Assembly (NCBI RefSeq): GCF_008632075.1
Contig: NZ_VWVM01000005.1
Location: forward strand, 222,011 to 286,010
Direction of reading: 5' to 3'
DNA length: 64,000 bases
Source of the DNA: Candidatus Pantoea gossypiicola
Lineage (GTDB): Bacteria; Pseudomonadota; Gammaproteobacteria; Enterobacterales; Enterobacteriaceae
Every line of letters begins with the position of its first letter. Position 1 is the first letter of the stretch. A model generated the notes under the pieces. That model saw only the letters and a list, made by a program, of their open reading frames with translations, did not search any database and had not been told where the DNA came from. This document shows, one piece after another, positions 1 through 7,321 of the stretch. The translations under genes were made by a program, and so were the position numbers.

Positions 1-80
1 ATGTGGGTGAATCCCGTGTCAGCCAGCTGCACAGTCAGGCGATTAAACGCCTGCGGGCCCGACTTGCGGGAGCGCGCTAG
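1..80 (+). CDS. fliA: flagellar sigma factor FliA (sigma-28), C-terminal end only
   Basis: Only the last 25 codons lie in the window; the reading frame starts at base 3 and ends at TAG 78-80. The residues VGESRVSQLHSQAIKRLRAR are the recognition-helix end of sigma region 4 of FliA, the sigma factor for late flagellar and chemotaxis genes. FliZ follows 50 bases downstream, the standard fliAZ operon order. Several FliA-type promoters occur later in the window, consistent with this gene being functional, though most of it cannot be seen. Confidence 0.9.
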   Translation, partial: VGESRVSQLHSQAIKRLRARLAGAR

Positions 81-130
81 CAGTATCAGTTCCTGGCGAT
101 TCAAAATTATAAGAAACCGGGGACTCAGTA

Positions 131-634
131 ATGGGAGCCAAGACCAAGGCCAGACCGTTAAGTCGTTATCTTAAAGACTATAAACACAGCCAGAGCAACT
201 GTTCACACTGTGGCAAGGTATTAGATCGAATGGCGCTCGTTTTTCGTGGCCAGATCATCAATAAAGAGGCCATCGCACGGATGGACCAGATGATTGATGA
301 ACAGCTGTGGCTGAAACTTCAGCCCGAACTGACCGCGCTTTGTCGTTTTTGTAGTGATATTTTTTGTAATACCCATCCTAATTACTTCGACATTATGGCG
401 TTTAAACAATATTTGTTTGAACAGACAGAGATGAGCCCAAGCACGATTCGTGAATATGTGGTGCGTCTGCGTCGACTGGATGAGATGCTGAAAGCCAAAA
501 ATTTCCCGGCTGAAAAGCTTAAAGGAAATAGCTGGCATCAGTGCCTGGAAAGCGATCTGCCCGATGCCGGTAATAACAATTACCGTATCGCGCTGCGCAA
601 GTACGATCAGTTTTTAGGCTGGCAGCAGGCGTAA
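131..634 (+). CDS. fliZ: flagellar regulator FliZ
   Basis: A 167-residue FliZ homologue, slightly shorter than the E. coli protein. FliZ is a DNA-binding regulator that opposes RpoS at many promoters and, in Salmonella, supports FlhD4C2 activity. The central stretch around residues 85-125 (MAFKQYLFEQTEMSPSTIRE onward) resembles an integrase-type N-terminal SAM-like fold, as known for the family. CxxC pairs near residues 24-27 and 71-74 are visible. It directly follows fliA and is probably cotranscribed with it. The ATG at 131 is the only good start. Confidence 0.92.
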   Translation: MGAKTKARPLSRYLKDYKHSQSNCSHCGKVLDRMALVFRGQIINKEAIARMDQMIDEQLWLKLQPELTALCRFCSDIFCNTHPNYFDIMAFKQYLFEQTEMSPSTIREYVVRLRRLDEMLKAKNFPAEKLKGNSWHQCLESDLPDAGNNNYRIALRKYDQFLGWQQA

Positions 635-651
635 GCCTGTTCTGCACCGAT

Positions 652-718
652 TGCTCCCCCGCGTGCCTGCGGCACGTTCTCCCTTACCTGCCAGCCAGGT
701 AAAAGGGAAGGGGGAGCA
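652..718. repeat. nested inverted repeats between fliZ and dcyD
   Basis: An outer 9-bp stem (TGCTCCCCC 652-660 with its complement 710-718) encloses two small hairpins: 662-676 (CGTGCC/GGCACG) and 684-702 (TTACCT/AGGTAA). Together they can fold as a cloverleaf-like element of 67 bases. No T-tract follows, so it is not a simple terminator. It may be an intergenic repeat family member or an mRNA processing site; no second copy was seen in the window. Confidence 0.5.
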
Positions 719-838
719 CGGCGCTTCTTTCTTCTCGCCTCTTTATTACCGCATCTGCGGACACCTGAATCAGGGTGATCCTTTGCGCATCTTCTGCAAC
801 ACTGTAAGGATAATTTTCATGCCCGACCGGAGGCAGTC

Positions 839-1825
839 TTGTCTTTACATCTGTTACATCAATTCCCGCGTCTTGAACTGCTTGGCGCACCGACGCCGTT
901 AGAACATCTGCCACGGCTTTCCGACTATCTGGGTCGCGATATTTTCATCAAACGTGATGACTTCACACCGGTGGCGATGGGCGGCAACAAGCTGCGCAAA
1001 CTCGAATTCCTGGCAGCCGATGCGCTGCGCGAAGGCGCAGACGTGCTGCTGACAGCGGGCGCGATCCAGTCTAACCATGTGCGACAGACGGCGGCCGTCG
1101 CGGCCCGGCTTGGCCTGAAGTGTGTGGCGCTGCTGGAAAACCCGATTGGCACCCACGCTGAAAACTACCTGAGCAACGGCAATCGTCTGTTACTGGACCT
1201 GATGGACGCGGAAGTGATAAGGGTCGATGCACTGCACAATCCCGCAGAGCAGCTGGCTGAAGAGGCTACGCGTCTGGAAGCTCAGGGCTTCCGTCCTTAC
1301 ATCGTGCCGGTAGGCGGCTCAAATGCGCTGGGTGCACTAGGCTATGTAGAGTGCGCGCAGGAGATCGCCCATCAGAGCGAAGGCGTGGTCGATTTCGCCG
1401 CCGTGGTTGTCGCTTCGGGCAGTGCTGGCACGCATGCCGGACTGGCGGTAGGCCTGGAACATCTGCTGCCGGAAACTGAGCTGGTCGGCGTCACCGTTTC
1501 ACGCCAGGTCGATGCGCAGTTGCCGCTGGTAGAGCGTTTGCGTCAGTCGCTGGCGGAGACGCTGGAAGTGCAGGCCACGGCACCGATTACCTTGTGGGAT
1601 GACTATTTTGCGCCACGCTACGGTGAACCCAATGATGAAGGCATGGCGGCGGTGAAACTGCTGGCGCAACTGGAAGGCATCCTGCTTGACCCGGTGTATA
1701 CCGGCAAGGCAATGGCTGGATTGCTGGATGGCATCAGTCAGAATCGCTTCCGTCGTGAAGGTCCGCTGCTGTTTATTCATACGGGCGGCGCACCGGCGTT
1801 ATTTGCTTATCATCCTTCGGTCTGA
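839..1825 (+). CDS. dcyD: D-cysteine desulfhydrase
   Basis: A 328-residue PLP enzyme of the ACC deaminase/D-cysteine desulfhydrase family that converts D-cysteine to pyruvate, sulfide and ammonia in the cytoplasm. The PLP lysine lies in the [11 protein letters not shown] motif near residue 50, and [16 protein letters not shown] near 195 is the phosphate-binding loop. The start is TTG at 839, chosen because GGAGG lies at 829-833 and the resulting N-terminus and length match E. coli DcyD. It precedes the cystine uptake genes tcyJLN, which would supply its substrate or keep cystine/cysteine in balance. Confidence 0.92.
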   Translation: MSLHLLHQFPRLELLGAPTPLEHLPRLSDYLGRDIFIKRDDFTPVAMGGNKLRKLEFLAADALREGADVLLTAGAIQSNHVRQTAAVAARLGLKCVALLENPIGTHAENYLSNGNRLLLDLMDAEVIRVDALHNPAEQLAEEATRLEAQGFRPYIVPVGGSNALGALGYVECAQEIAHQSEGVVDFAAVVVASGSAGTHAGLAVGLEHLLPETELVGVTVSRQVDAQLPLVERLRQSLAETLEVQATAPITLWDDYFAPRYGEPNDEGMAAVKLLAQLEGILLDPVYTGKAMAGLLDGISQNRFRREGPLLFIHTGGAPALFAYHPSV

Positions 1826-1938
1826 GACAAGCGAATAAAACAGTTTATACTCCGTGCGTTATCATTCTGGACTGGCAGCAACTCGCGGTGCTGCCCTTAT
1901 AAAAACACACACACAATACTGTCAATAATGGGGTGAAT

Positions 1939-2739
1939 ATGTCCTTTTCTCGTGCAGGTCGTCAGATGGTGATGGGCGTCATGGCGGTGGCGCTGATCGC
2001 AGGCGTTAACGTTAAAACATTTGCAGCCGAAAACCTGCTGAACAAAATTAAAGAGCGTGGCACGCTGCTGGTGGGGCTGGAAGGCACCTATCCGCCATTC
2101 AGTTTCCAGGATGAAAAGGGCAAGCTGACCGGCTTTGAAGTGGAGTTCGCGGAACAGCTGGCGCAGCACATGGGCGTTAAAGCGAGCCTGAAACCGACCA
2201 AATGGGACGGCATGCTGGCCTCACTCGACGCGAAGCGTATCGATGTCGTCATCAACCAGGTCACCATCTCTGATGAGCGTAAGAAGAAGTATGACTTCTC
2301 CACGCCATACACGGTCTCTGGCATTCAGGCGCTGACGATGAAAGCCAACGCGAATACCATCACTAAACCGGCCGATCTGGCGGGCAAGAAAGTGGGCGTG
2401 GGGCTGGGCACCAACTACGAGCAGTGGCTGCGTGAGAACGTGAAGGACGTGGACATCCGGACCTATGATGATGACCCGACAAAATATCAGGATCTGCGCT
2501 CTGGTCGTCTGAATGCCATTCTGGTTGACCGTCTGGCCGCGCTGGATCTGGTCAAGAAAACCGGGGATACCATGGCGGTTGCGGGTGGTGCCTTCTCCCG
2601 TCAGGAGTCGGGCGTTGCAGTGCGTAAAGGCAACGACGATCTGCTGAAAGCGATCGACCAGGCCATTGCTGATATGCAGAAAGATGGCTCGCTGAGCAAG
2701 CTGTCTCAGAAATGGTTTGGCGCGGACGTGACGAAATAA
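1939..2739 (+). CDS. tcyJ: L-cystine-binding periplasmic protein TcyJ (FliY)
   Basis: A 266-residue solute-binding protein of an ABC importer for cystine. It has a Sec signal peptide (MSFSRAGRQMVMGVMAVALI, cleaved near AFA at about residue 28) and the family core GTYPPFSF and SGIQAL. An in-frame GTG at 1933 would add two residues, but ATG 1939 has GGGG at 1930-1933 and gives the same length as E. coli FliY. Its stop overlaps the tcyL ATG (TAATG). In E. coli this gene sits next to fliZ, before dcyD; here dcyD comes first. Confidence 0.93.
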   Translation: MSFSRAGRQMVMGVMAVALIAGVNVKTFAAENLLNKIKERGTLLVGLEGTYPPFSFQDEKGKLTGFEVEFAEQLAQHMGVKASLKPTKWDGMLASLDAKRIDVVINQVTISDERKKKYDFSTPYTVSGIQALTMKANANTITKPADLAGKKVGVGLGTNYEQWLRENVKDVDIRTYDDDPTKYQDLRSGRLNAILVDRLAALDLVKKTGDTMAVAGGAFSRQESGVAVRKGNDDLLKAIDQAIADMQKDGSLSKLSQKWFGADVTK

Positions 2740-3407
2740 TGCAGGAAAGTCTTCAACTGGTGCTGGATTCAGCACCTTTTTTATTAAAAGGCGCGCTGTT
2801 TACGCTACAGCTCAGCATCGGCGGCATGTTCTTCGGCCTGCTGCTGGGCTTTATTCTGGCACTGATGCGTCTGTCGCGCTTCTGGCCGGTTCGCTGGCTG
2901 GCGCGGATCTATGTCTCGATTTTCCGTGGGACCCCGTTGATCGCCCAGCTGTTTATGATCTACTACGGCCTGCCGCAGTTTGGCATTGAGCTGGATCCGA
3001 TCCCCTCCGCGATGATTGGTCTTTCCCTGAATACCGCCGCGTATGCTTCAGAGTCACTGCGCGGCGCGATTGCATCGATTGAGCGCGGACAGTGGGAAGC
3101 GGCAGCGAGTATCGGCATGACCCGCTGGCAGACCCTGCGCCGGGTGATCCTGCCGCAGGCGGCCCGCACCGCGTTGCCTCCGCTGGGCAACAGCTTTATC
3201 AGCCTGGTGAAGGATACCTCGCTGGCGGCGACCATTCAGGTGCCGGAACTGTTCCGTCAGGCGCAGTTGATCACCTCGCGCACGCTGGAAGTCTTTACTA
3301 TGTATCTGGCGGCCTCGCTGATTTACTGGGTAATGGCAACGGTGTTGTCTGCGTTGCAGAACCGGCTGGAACAGCATGTTAATCGTCAGGATTCGGAGTC
3401 GAAATGA
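2739..3407 (+). CDS. tcyL: L-cystine ABC transporter permease TcyL
   Basis: A 222-residue polar amino-acid ABC permease of the HisM/YecS family. Several hydrophobic segments are visible, starting with the segment around residues 18-42 (TLQLSIGGMFFGLLLGFILA). The EAA loop that docks with the ATPase is EAAASIGMTRWQTLRRVILP near residues 135-155. The ATG at 2739 shares its A with the tcyJ stop, implying translational coupling; a longer reading frame upstream would run inside tcyJ and is not believed. It is the membrane channel for the TcyJ/TcyN system. Confidence 0.93.
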   Translation: MQESLQLVLDSAPFLLKGALFTLQLSIGGMFFGLLLGFILALMRLSRFWPVRWLARIYVSIFRGTPLIAQLFMIYYGLPQFGIELDPIPSAMIGLSLNTAAYASESLRGAIASIERGQWEAAASIGMTRWQTLRRVILPQAARTALPPLGNSFISLVKDTSLAATIQVPELFRQAQLITSRTLEVFTMYLAASLIYWVMATVLSALQNRLEQHVNRQDSESK

Positions 3408-4156
3408 GCGCCATCGAAGTCAGAAAGCTGGTGAAATCTTTTAACGGCCAGAGGGTGCTGCACGACATCGACCTTGATGTGGCTGCCGGTGAAGTGGTGG
3501 CGATTATCGGCCCCAGCGGCTCGGGTAAAACCACGCTGCTGCGCAGTATCAACCTGCTGGAAGTACCGGACAGCGGCACTATCCGCGTCGGAGAGATTAC
3601 CGTGGATGCGGCGCTGGCCCAGAGTAAGCAGAAAGAGCAGGTGCGTCGTCTGCGTCAGCAGGTCGGGTTTGTCTTCCAGAACTTCAATCTGTTTCCGCAC
3701 CGTTCGGTGATGGAGAACATCATTGAAGGGCCGGTTATCGTCAAAGGTGAAGCGAAAGCGGATGCGATAGCCCGCGCCCGCACGCTGCTGGAGAAGGTCG
3801 GGCTGCACGGCAAAGAGGAGAGCTATCCGCGTCGTCTGTCGGGTGGACAGCAGCAGCGCGTGGCGATTGCGCGTGCACTGGCAATGCGACCTGAAGTGAT
3901 CCTGTTTGATGAACCAACCTCGGCGCTGGATCCGGAGCTGGTGGGTGAGGTGCTCAGCACTATTCGCGCGCTGGCCGAAGAGAAACGCACCATGGTTATC
4001 GTGACGCATGAGATGAGCTTTGCCCGCGACGTCGCTGACCGCGCTATTTTTATGGATCAGGGGCGCATTGTGGAGCAGGGCGAGGCGAAAGCGTTATTCA
4101 GTAATCCTCAGCAGCCGCGTACCCGTCAGTTCCTCGATAAGTTCCTCAGTCAGTAA
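3404..4156 (+). CDS. tcyN: L-cystine ABC transporter ATP-binding protein TcyN
   Basis: A 250-residue ABC ATPase. Walker A is GPSGSGKTT (about residues 37-45), the signature is LSGGQQQRVAIARAL (about 146-160), Walker B is VILFDEPTSALD (about 166-177), and the H-loop is IVTHEM. It overlaps tcyL by ATGA. It energises cystine uptake with TcyJ and TcyL. A strong terminator follows within 10 bases, so this is the last gene of the dcyD-tcyJLN unit. The sdiA gene that follows in E. coli is not present here. Confidence 0.94.
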   Translation: MSAIEVRKLVKSFNGQRVLHDIDLDVAAGEVVAIIGPSGSGKTTLLRSINLLEVPDSGTIRVGEITVDAALAQSKQKEQVRRLRQQVGFVFQNFNLFPHRSVMENIIEGPVIVKGEAKADAIARARTLLEKVGLHGKEESYPRRLSGGQQQRVAIARALAMRPEVILFDEPTSALDPELVGEVLSTIRALAEEKRTMVIVTHEMSFARDVADRAIFMDQGRIVEQGEAKALFSNPQQPRTRQFLDKFLSQ

Positions 4157-4161
4157 CCTCA

Positions 4162-4186
4162 CTGCCTTCCCGGGGAAGGCAGTTTT
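4162..4186 (+). terminator. Rho-independent terminator of the tcyJLN operon
   Basis: A perfect 9-bp stem (CTGCCTTCC/GGAAGGCAG) with a 3-base loop at 4162-4182 is followed by TTTT. It lies six bases after the tcyN stop. Confidence 0.85.
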
Positions 4187-4520
4187 AATCGCCCCACTGT
4201 TTAAACGATAACGGACGGCTGTCAGCATAATGCGTGCCGTGATATCACAACCCATTATTCAGCCGTTAAACCTTTTGCTGCATCTGACAAATCTTTTCCT
4301 TTCATCGGTTATTTAATGGTTTTTCCCGGTGCCGCTTTCTCTTATTTATATTTCCTGCACTATGAAAAATTCTTTCTCATTATTCCGGCTGTAACGCTGA
4401 TAATTAGCCTGTTTTCATGATGATTAATAAGTGTAAGGAAACGTTCTGCTGAGTAAATAACTGTGGCATCAGGTCCACCCCGCGGCTTTTAAGAGTTTCG
4501 CTACATTCATCATCGGTTCA

Positions 4521-4616
4521 ATGGCGAATAATCGCTGGATAATCATAAAAGCAATACTGATTTCCTCGCTTTTACTTTCCAGCATTCTGACCTACATAGC
4601 AGGAGTCATTGAATGA
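4521..4616 (+). CDS. candidate 31-residue hydrophobic peptide coupled to the acyltransferase
   Basis: The reading frame ATG 4521 to TGA 4614-4616 would give a 31-residue peptide with a long hydrophobic centre (IIIKAILISSLLLSSILTYI). Its stop overlaps the ATG of the next gene as ATGA, the usual sign of translational coupling. Against it, no Shine-Dalgarno sequence precedes 4521, and the frame stays open upstream to 4461. It could be a real micro-protein, a leader peptide, or the end of a decayed membrane gene; a second hydrophobic frame (4316-4420) lies just upstream. The function is unknown. Confidence 0.3.
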   Translation: MANNRWIIIKAILISSLLLSSILTYIAGVIE

Positions 4617-5680
4617 GCCAGACTAAGTCAGACCAGATATTGTGGGTAGATACCCTGAAGGGTGCCTGCATATTACTGGTGGTCCTGTACCACACGGTAT
4701 TACCGGGTTTTGAAGGGACGATGAAATACCTCACTGCCGGGTGGATCCCCGCCGAAATATGGATACAGTTTAATACGGTCCTGTCGCCGCTGCGTATGCC
4801 CGCCTTTTTCTTTGTGTCGGGACTGCTGGCGACCAATGGTATTATTAACCGGCCCTGGAAACAGGTGTTTACCAGCCGCATCACCAATCTTTTTTATCTC
4901 TATATTTTGTGGGGGTTTATTCAGTGGTGGTCCATCACTGGCATCTCCACAGAAATTACCGGCCAGCGGATTTCGCAGAATCTGAATGCCGCCTATGCCG
5001 GTTCGCTGTTTGAATTTCTCAAGCTGACCTTTATGGCCATGAGTACCTCGTGGTATCTCTATGGGCTGGGACTCTATTTCCTCTGCGCCAAAGTTTTTCG
5101 CCAATATAAGCTGGCCCTGGTAGCGGTGGCGATTCTGCTGAATTATCTGGCTGTCGAAAAAGTAATCCCGTTCTGGGGGCCGCAGAGTCTGGCGCAATAT
5201 TTCCTGTTCTTCCTGCTAGGGACGTTCTGGAGCCAGACCATGCTGCGCCTGAGTGAATGGCGGCGAGAGAATCTGATGCCCTGGGCGCTGCTTGCTGCGG
5301 TCGCCGGTATTCATGTGATATTCGGTCTGGATAAGAGTCTGTTCCTGTGTGTGCTGGCGGTGTTGTTCAGTATTGCTGCATGCCGCTGGCTGAATCAGCA
5401 TTTCAGCATGCGCTATCTCAACTGGGTGGGCCGCAATACGCTGCAGATTTACGTCATTCATCGTATTTTCATCGAGTTCTTTGGGATGTCCGCGATTCTG
5501 TTCGCGCAGCGGCATCATCTGTTCGGGCAGGCATGGTTTTCGTTCCTGTGGGCCTGTTTCTATCCGGTGGCCATCGTGGGCCTTTGTTCGCTCTGTTCAG
5601 TGGCGATCTGGTCGCTGACAAACCGTGGCGTCGGACAGTCGCTGTTTGTCTTTCCAACCTTAATGAAGCGGGTTGGATAG
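4613..5680 (+). CDS. acyltransferase 3 family membrane protein
   Basis: A 355-residue integral membrane protein of the acyltransferase 3 family (OafA/YrhL type), which O-acetylates or O-acylates sugars and glycans using a cytoplasmic donor. The N-terminal family motif appears as WVDTLKGACILLVVLYHT, whose LYHT histidine near residue 28 is the expected catalytic base, and about ten hydrophobic segments follow. The ATG at 4613 has AGGAG at 4601-4605. The acceptor (O-antigen, exopolysaccharide or another glycan) cannot be told from sequence; no polysaccharide genes are adjacent. It is probably accessory DNA. Confidence 0.8.
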   Translation: MSQTKSDQILWVDTLKGACILLVVLYHTVLPGFEGTMKYLTAGWIPAEIWIQFNTVLSPLRMPAFFFVSGLLATNGIINRPWKQVFTSRITNLFYLYILWGFIQWWSITGISTEITGQRISQNLNAAYAGSLFEFLKLTFMAMSTSWYLYGLGLYFLCAKVFRQYKLALVAVAILLNYLAVEKVIPFWGPQSLAQYFLFFLLGTFWSQTMLRLSEWRRENLMPWALLAAVAGIHVIFGLDKSLFLCVLAVLFSIAACRWLNQHFSMRYLNWVGRNTLQIYVIHRIFIEFFGMSAILFAQRHHLFGQAWFSFLWACFYPVAIVGLCSLCSVAIWSLTNRGVGQSLFVFPTLMKRVG

Positions 5681-6094
5681 TGGCTCACCGGGTTACGCGT
5701 GGCAGCCAATGAATGCGCGCATCAGGCAGCCGGGGGAAGTCGGACTGACGCAGGGTGAAACGGTGCGGGCGGCGGGAAATAGTGTTCCCCCGTCACGTTC
5801 TGCCTGACGTACTCCTGACCCGCAACGCTGGATGCAACGTCGTTGTTTTGCCGGCCAGGGTAACCGGGAATTGACAGAGCTATGGCAAGGGGGGATTTCA
5901 GCGTATTCACGCTTTAATTCAGAAGCAGATAATTGCTAACGTATTAGCATGACTTTTTTGTTAATGATTTTTTAACAGTGTTGTCTTATTTAAAGCTATC
6001 GTAACGCTTATGTAATGTTTATTCTCAAACTGCCTCGCTTACTTATAAAACCTGTGGCCTTCTCAGCTTACTTTTTTAAAAAATCTGCTCAGGA
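5681..6094. other. non-coding stretch between acyltransferase and repeat-peptide gene
   Basis: About 410 bases without a believable gene. The first half is GC-rich; from about 5930 it becomes AT-rich and contains a short palindrome (GCTAACGTATTAGC, 5935-5948) and runs of T. No tRNA, repeat family or operator that I can name was found. Confidence 0.5.
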
Positions 6095-6135
6095 AGGAGT
6101 CTGAAGCCTGAATAAAAGCCCCAGACTCCTTTTTA
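6095..6135. terminator. probable bidirectional terminator downstream of the repeat-peptide gene
   Basis: A 9-bp stem (AGGAGTCTG 6095-6103, CAGACTCCT 6122-6130) with an 18-base loop is followed on the plus strand by TTTTTA. On the minus strand it lies directly after the peptide gene's stop codon at 6137-6139. It would close transcription of the peptide gene and anything arriving from the acyltransferase side. Confidence 0.6.
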
Positions 6136-6136
6136 T

Positions 6137-6406
6137 TTAGCCTTCGTACTCGCCGCCTTCGTACTCGCCGCCTTCGTACTCGCCGCCTTCGTGCTCGCCG
6201 CCTTCGTGCTCGCCACCTTCGTACTCGCCGCCTTCGTGCTCACCGCCTTCATGTTCACCGCCTTCGTACTCACCGCCTTCGTGCTCACCACGCAGGTCAC
6301 TTATCGGGTGAGCACTGACACGACTATTTTCAACCGCAGCAAGTGCGGACTGTCCTGATTGAGCCATGACAAAGATACCGACGCCAATCCATAATTTTAA
6401 ACGCAT
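6137..6406 (-). CDS. secreted peptide of ten GE[H/Y]EG repeats (candidate modified peptide precursor)
   Basis: An 89-residue protein that I cannot match to a named family. Residues 1-23 are a clear Sec signal peptide (MRLKLWIGVGIFVMAQSGQS then ALA before the cleavage site). Residues 24-39 are a short linker, and residues 40-89 are ten exact five-residue repeats GE[H/Y]EG, in the order H Y H H Y H H Y Y Y. The mature product has two Glu and one His or Tyr per repeat, so it is extremely acidic and looks suited to bind metal ions. The ATG at 6404-6406 has AAGGA upstream. It is divergent from, and 63 bases from, a PKHD-type hydroxylase gene that could hydroxylate its side chains. That pairing is an inference. 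It could instead be a simple acidic surface peptide. Confidence 0.75.
   Translation of the reverse strand: MRLKLWIGVGIFVMAQSGQSALAAVENSRVSAHPISDLRGEHEGGEYEGGEHEGGEHEGGEYEGGEHEGGEHEGGEYEGGEYEGGEYEG
6140..6289 (-). repeat. ten tandem 15-bp coding repeats
   Basis: This is 150 bases of uninterrupted 15-bp units encoding GE[H/Y]EG. The three stop-proximal units are identical in sequence (GGCGAGTACGAAGGC phase), and the others differ mainly in TAC versus CAC and in third positions. Such a near-perfect in-frame array can gain or lose units by slippage without breaking the frame, so copy number probably varies between strains. Confidence 0.9.
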
Positions 6407-6469
6407 GTTTACTGTTCCTTCAGTGTTAGGATAAACATTCCTAAGGATTAATTGCAGAAGGGATTATAC
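6407..6469. promoter_or_regulatory. 63-bp divergent control region
   Basis: This short gap must carry at least part of the start signals for both the repeat-peptide gene (minus) and the hydroxylase gene (plus). It contains the ribosome-binding sites of both (AAGGA, minus, at 6416-6420; AGAAGGG, plus, at 6456-6462) and a small dyad (TTCCTAAGGA). I do not see a convincing Fur box. The close divergence suggests joint regulation. Confidence 0.45.
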
Positions 6470-7132
6470 ATGTTAGTTGTGATAACCAATTTACTTAATT
6501 CAAATGAAGCGGGTTTGCTTTGCGAAAAGATGCGTCATGCCGGTTATGTTGATGGTCGCGTTACTGCTGGACGAGAGGCTCGCCCGGTGAAACGGAACCA
6601 ACAAGTTGCTCGCACTGATCCAGCGTTGGCAGATATGCAGAAACTCGTCACAGATCGCCTGATGAGCAATGATTTGTTCCGTATGGCTGTGAGGCCCAAA
6701 ATTATCCTTCCCCCGATGTTCAGCCGCTATGAATCGGGCATGGAGTATGGGAATCATGTTGATAACTCAATTATGAGAGGGGTGCGCACTGATGTTTCCG
6801 TAACCATTTTCCTTTCGGATCCAGACCAGTATGAAGGCGGTCAGTTGGTCATGGATTCTCCTGGCGGTGAGCGCGAGGTGAAGCTACCGGCCGGTTATGC
6901 CGTAACCTATCCCACAACATCCTTGCATCGTGTTGCGCCTGTCGTCTCTGGCGAGCGGTTAGCCGCGGTCACCTGGGTGCGCAGTTTTGTGCGGAATGCC
7001 GCTGATCGGGAGACGCTTTTTGATCTGGACACTGCCCGGCATCGACTCTTCGAGTTGTTAGGAAAGACACCAGAAATGGACCTGCTGGCAAAGACGCAGT
7101 CAAACCTGCTTCGGCGCTGGGTCGAGGATTAA
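6470..7132 (+). CDS. PKHD-type Fe(II)/2-oxoglutarate hydroxylase (PiuC/YbiX family)
   Basis: A 220-residue dioxygenase of the PiuC/YbiX family. The double-stranded beta-helix iron ligands are HVD (in YGNHVDNSIM, about residues 94-100) and the distal His in TTSLHRVAPV (about 150-158). The 2-oxoglutarate arginine is expected in the following strand (SGERLAAVTWVRS). FLSDPDQYEGGQLV is the family signature. ATG 6470 was chosen over the longer frame because AGAAGGG lies seven bases upstream and the N-terminus then matches YbiX. In most genomes ybiX/piuC lies beside a TonB-dependent iron receptor; here it lies alone beside the repeat-peptide gene, which makes that peptide a candidate substrate. Confidence 0.88.
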   Translation: MLVVITNLLNSNEAGLLCEKMRHAGYVDGRVTAGREARPVKRNQQVARTDPALADMQKLVTDRLMSNDLFRMAVRPKIILPPMFSRYESGMEYGNHVDNSIMRGVRTDVSVTIFLSDPDQYEGGQLVMDSPGGEREVKLPAGYAVTYPTTSLHRVAPVVSGERLAAVTWVRSFVRNAADRETLFDLDTARHRLFELLGKTPEMDLLAKTQSNLLRRWVED

Positions 7133-7226
7133 GGTAAGTTGAAACGCAAACCCCGGCATATCCGTTAAAAGTCATTCTGACGCTAAATATCTCATCAGAT
7201 TCCAGATGATAAAAACGGGACATGAA

Positions 7227-7264
7227 AATGTGTAGTGGCAGAGTTAATCTGTCCACTACACATT
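7227..7264. repeat. long perfect inverted repeat between convergent genes
   Basis: A 12-bp perfect stem (AATGTGTAGTGG 7227-7238, CCACTACACATT 7253-7264) continues inward as CAGA/TCTG after a one-base bulge, with a 5-base loop. It sits between the convergent hydroxylase gene and putA. It lacks a strong T-tract on either side, so it may be a bidirectional terminator of an unusual kind or a protein-binding palindrome. Confidence 0.6.
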
Positions 7265-7321
7265 CATTCATCCGAACTGTTCATGATCGGGATTCAGTGC
7301 AAGACTGACAGCCAAAGCCCC

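Noticed and set aside
651..914. Small frames on both strands between fliZ and dcyD
   Set aside because: They run through the nested hairpins and into dcyD in the wrong frame; no ribosome site.
6407..6469. Fur box between the repeat peptide and the hydroxylase
   Set aside because: GATAAACATTCC has only a partial match to the 19-bp consensus and no symmetric half.
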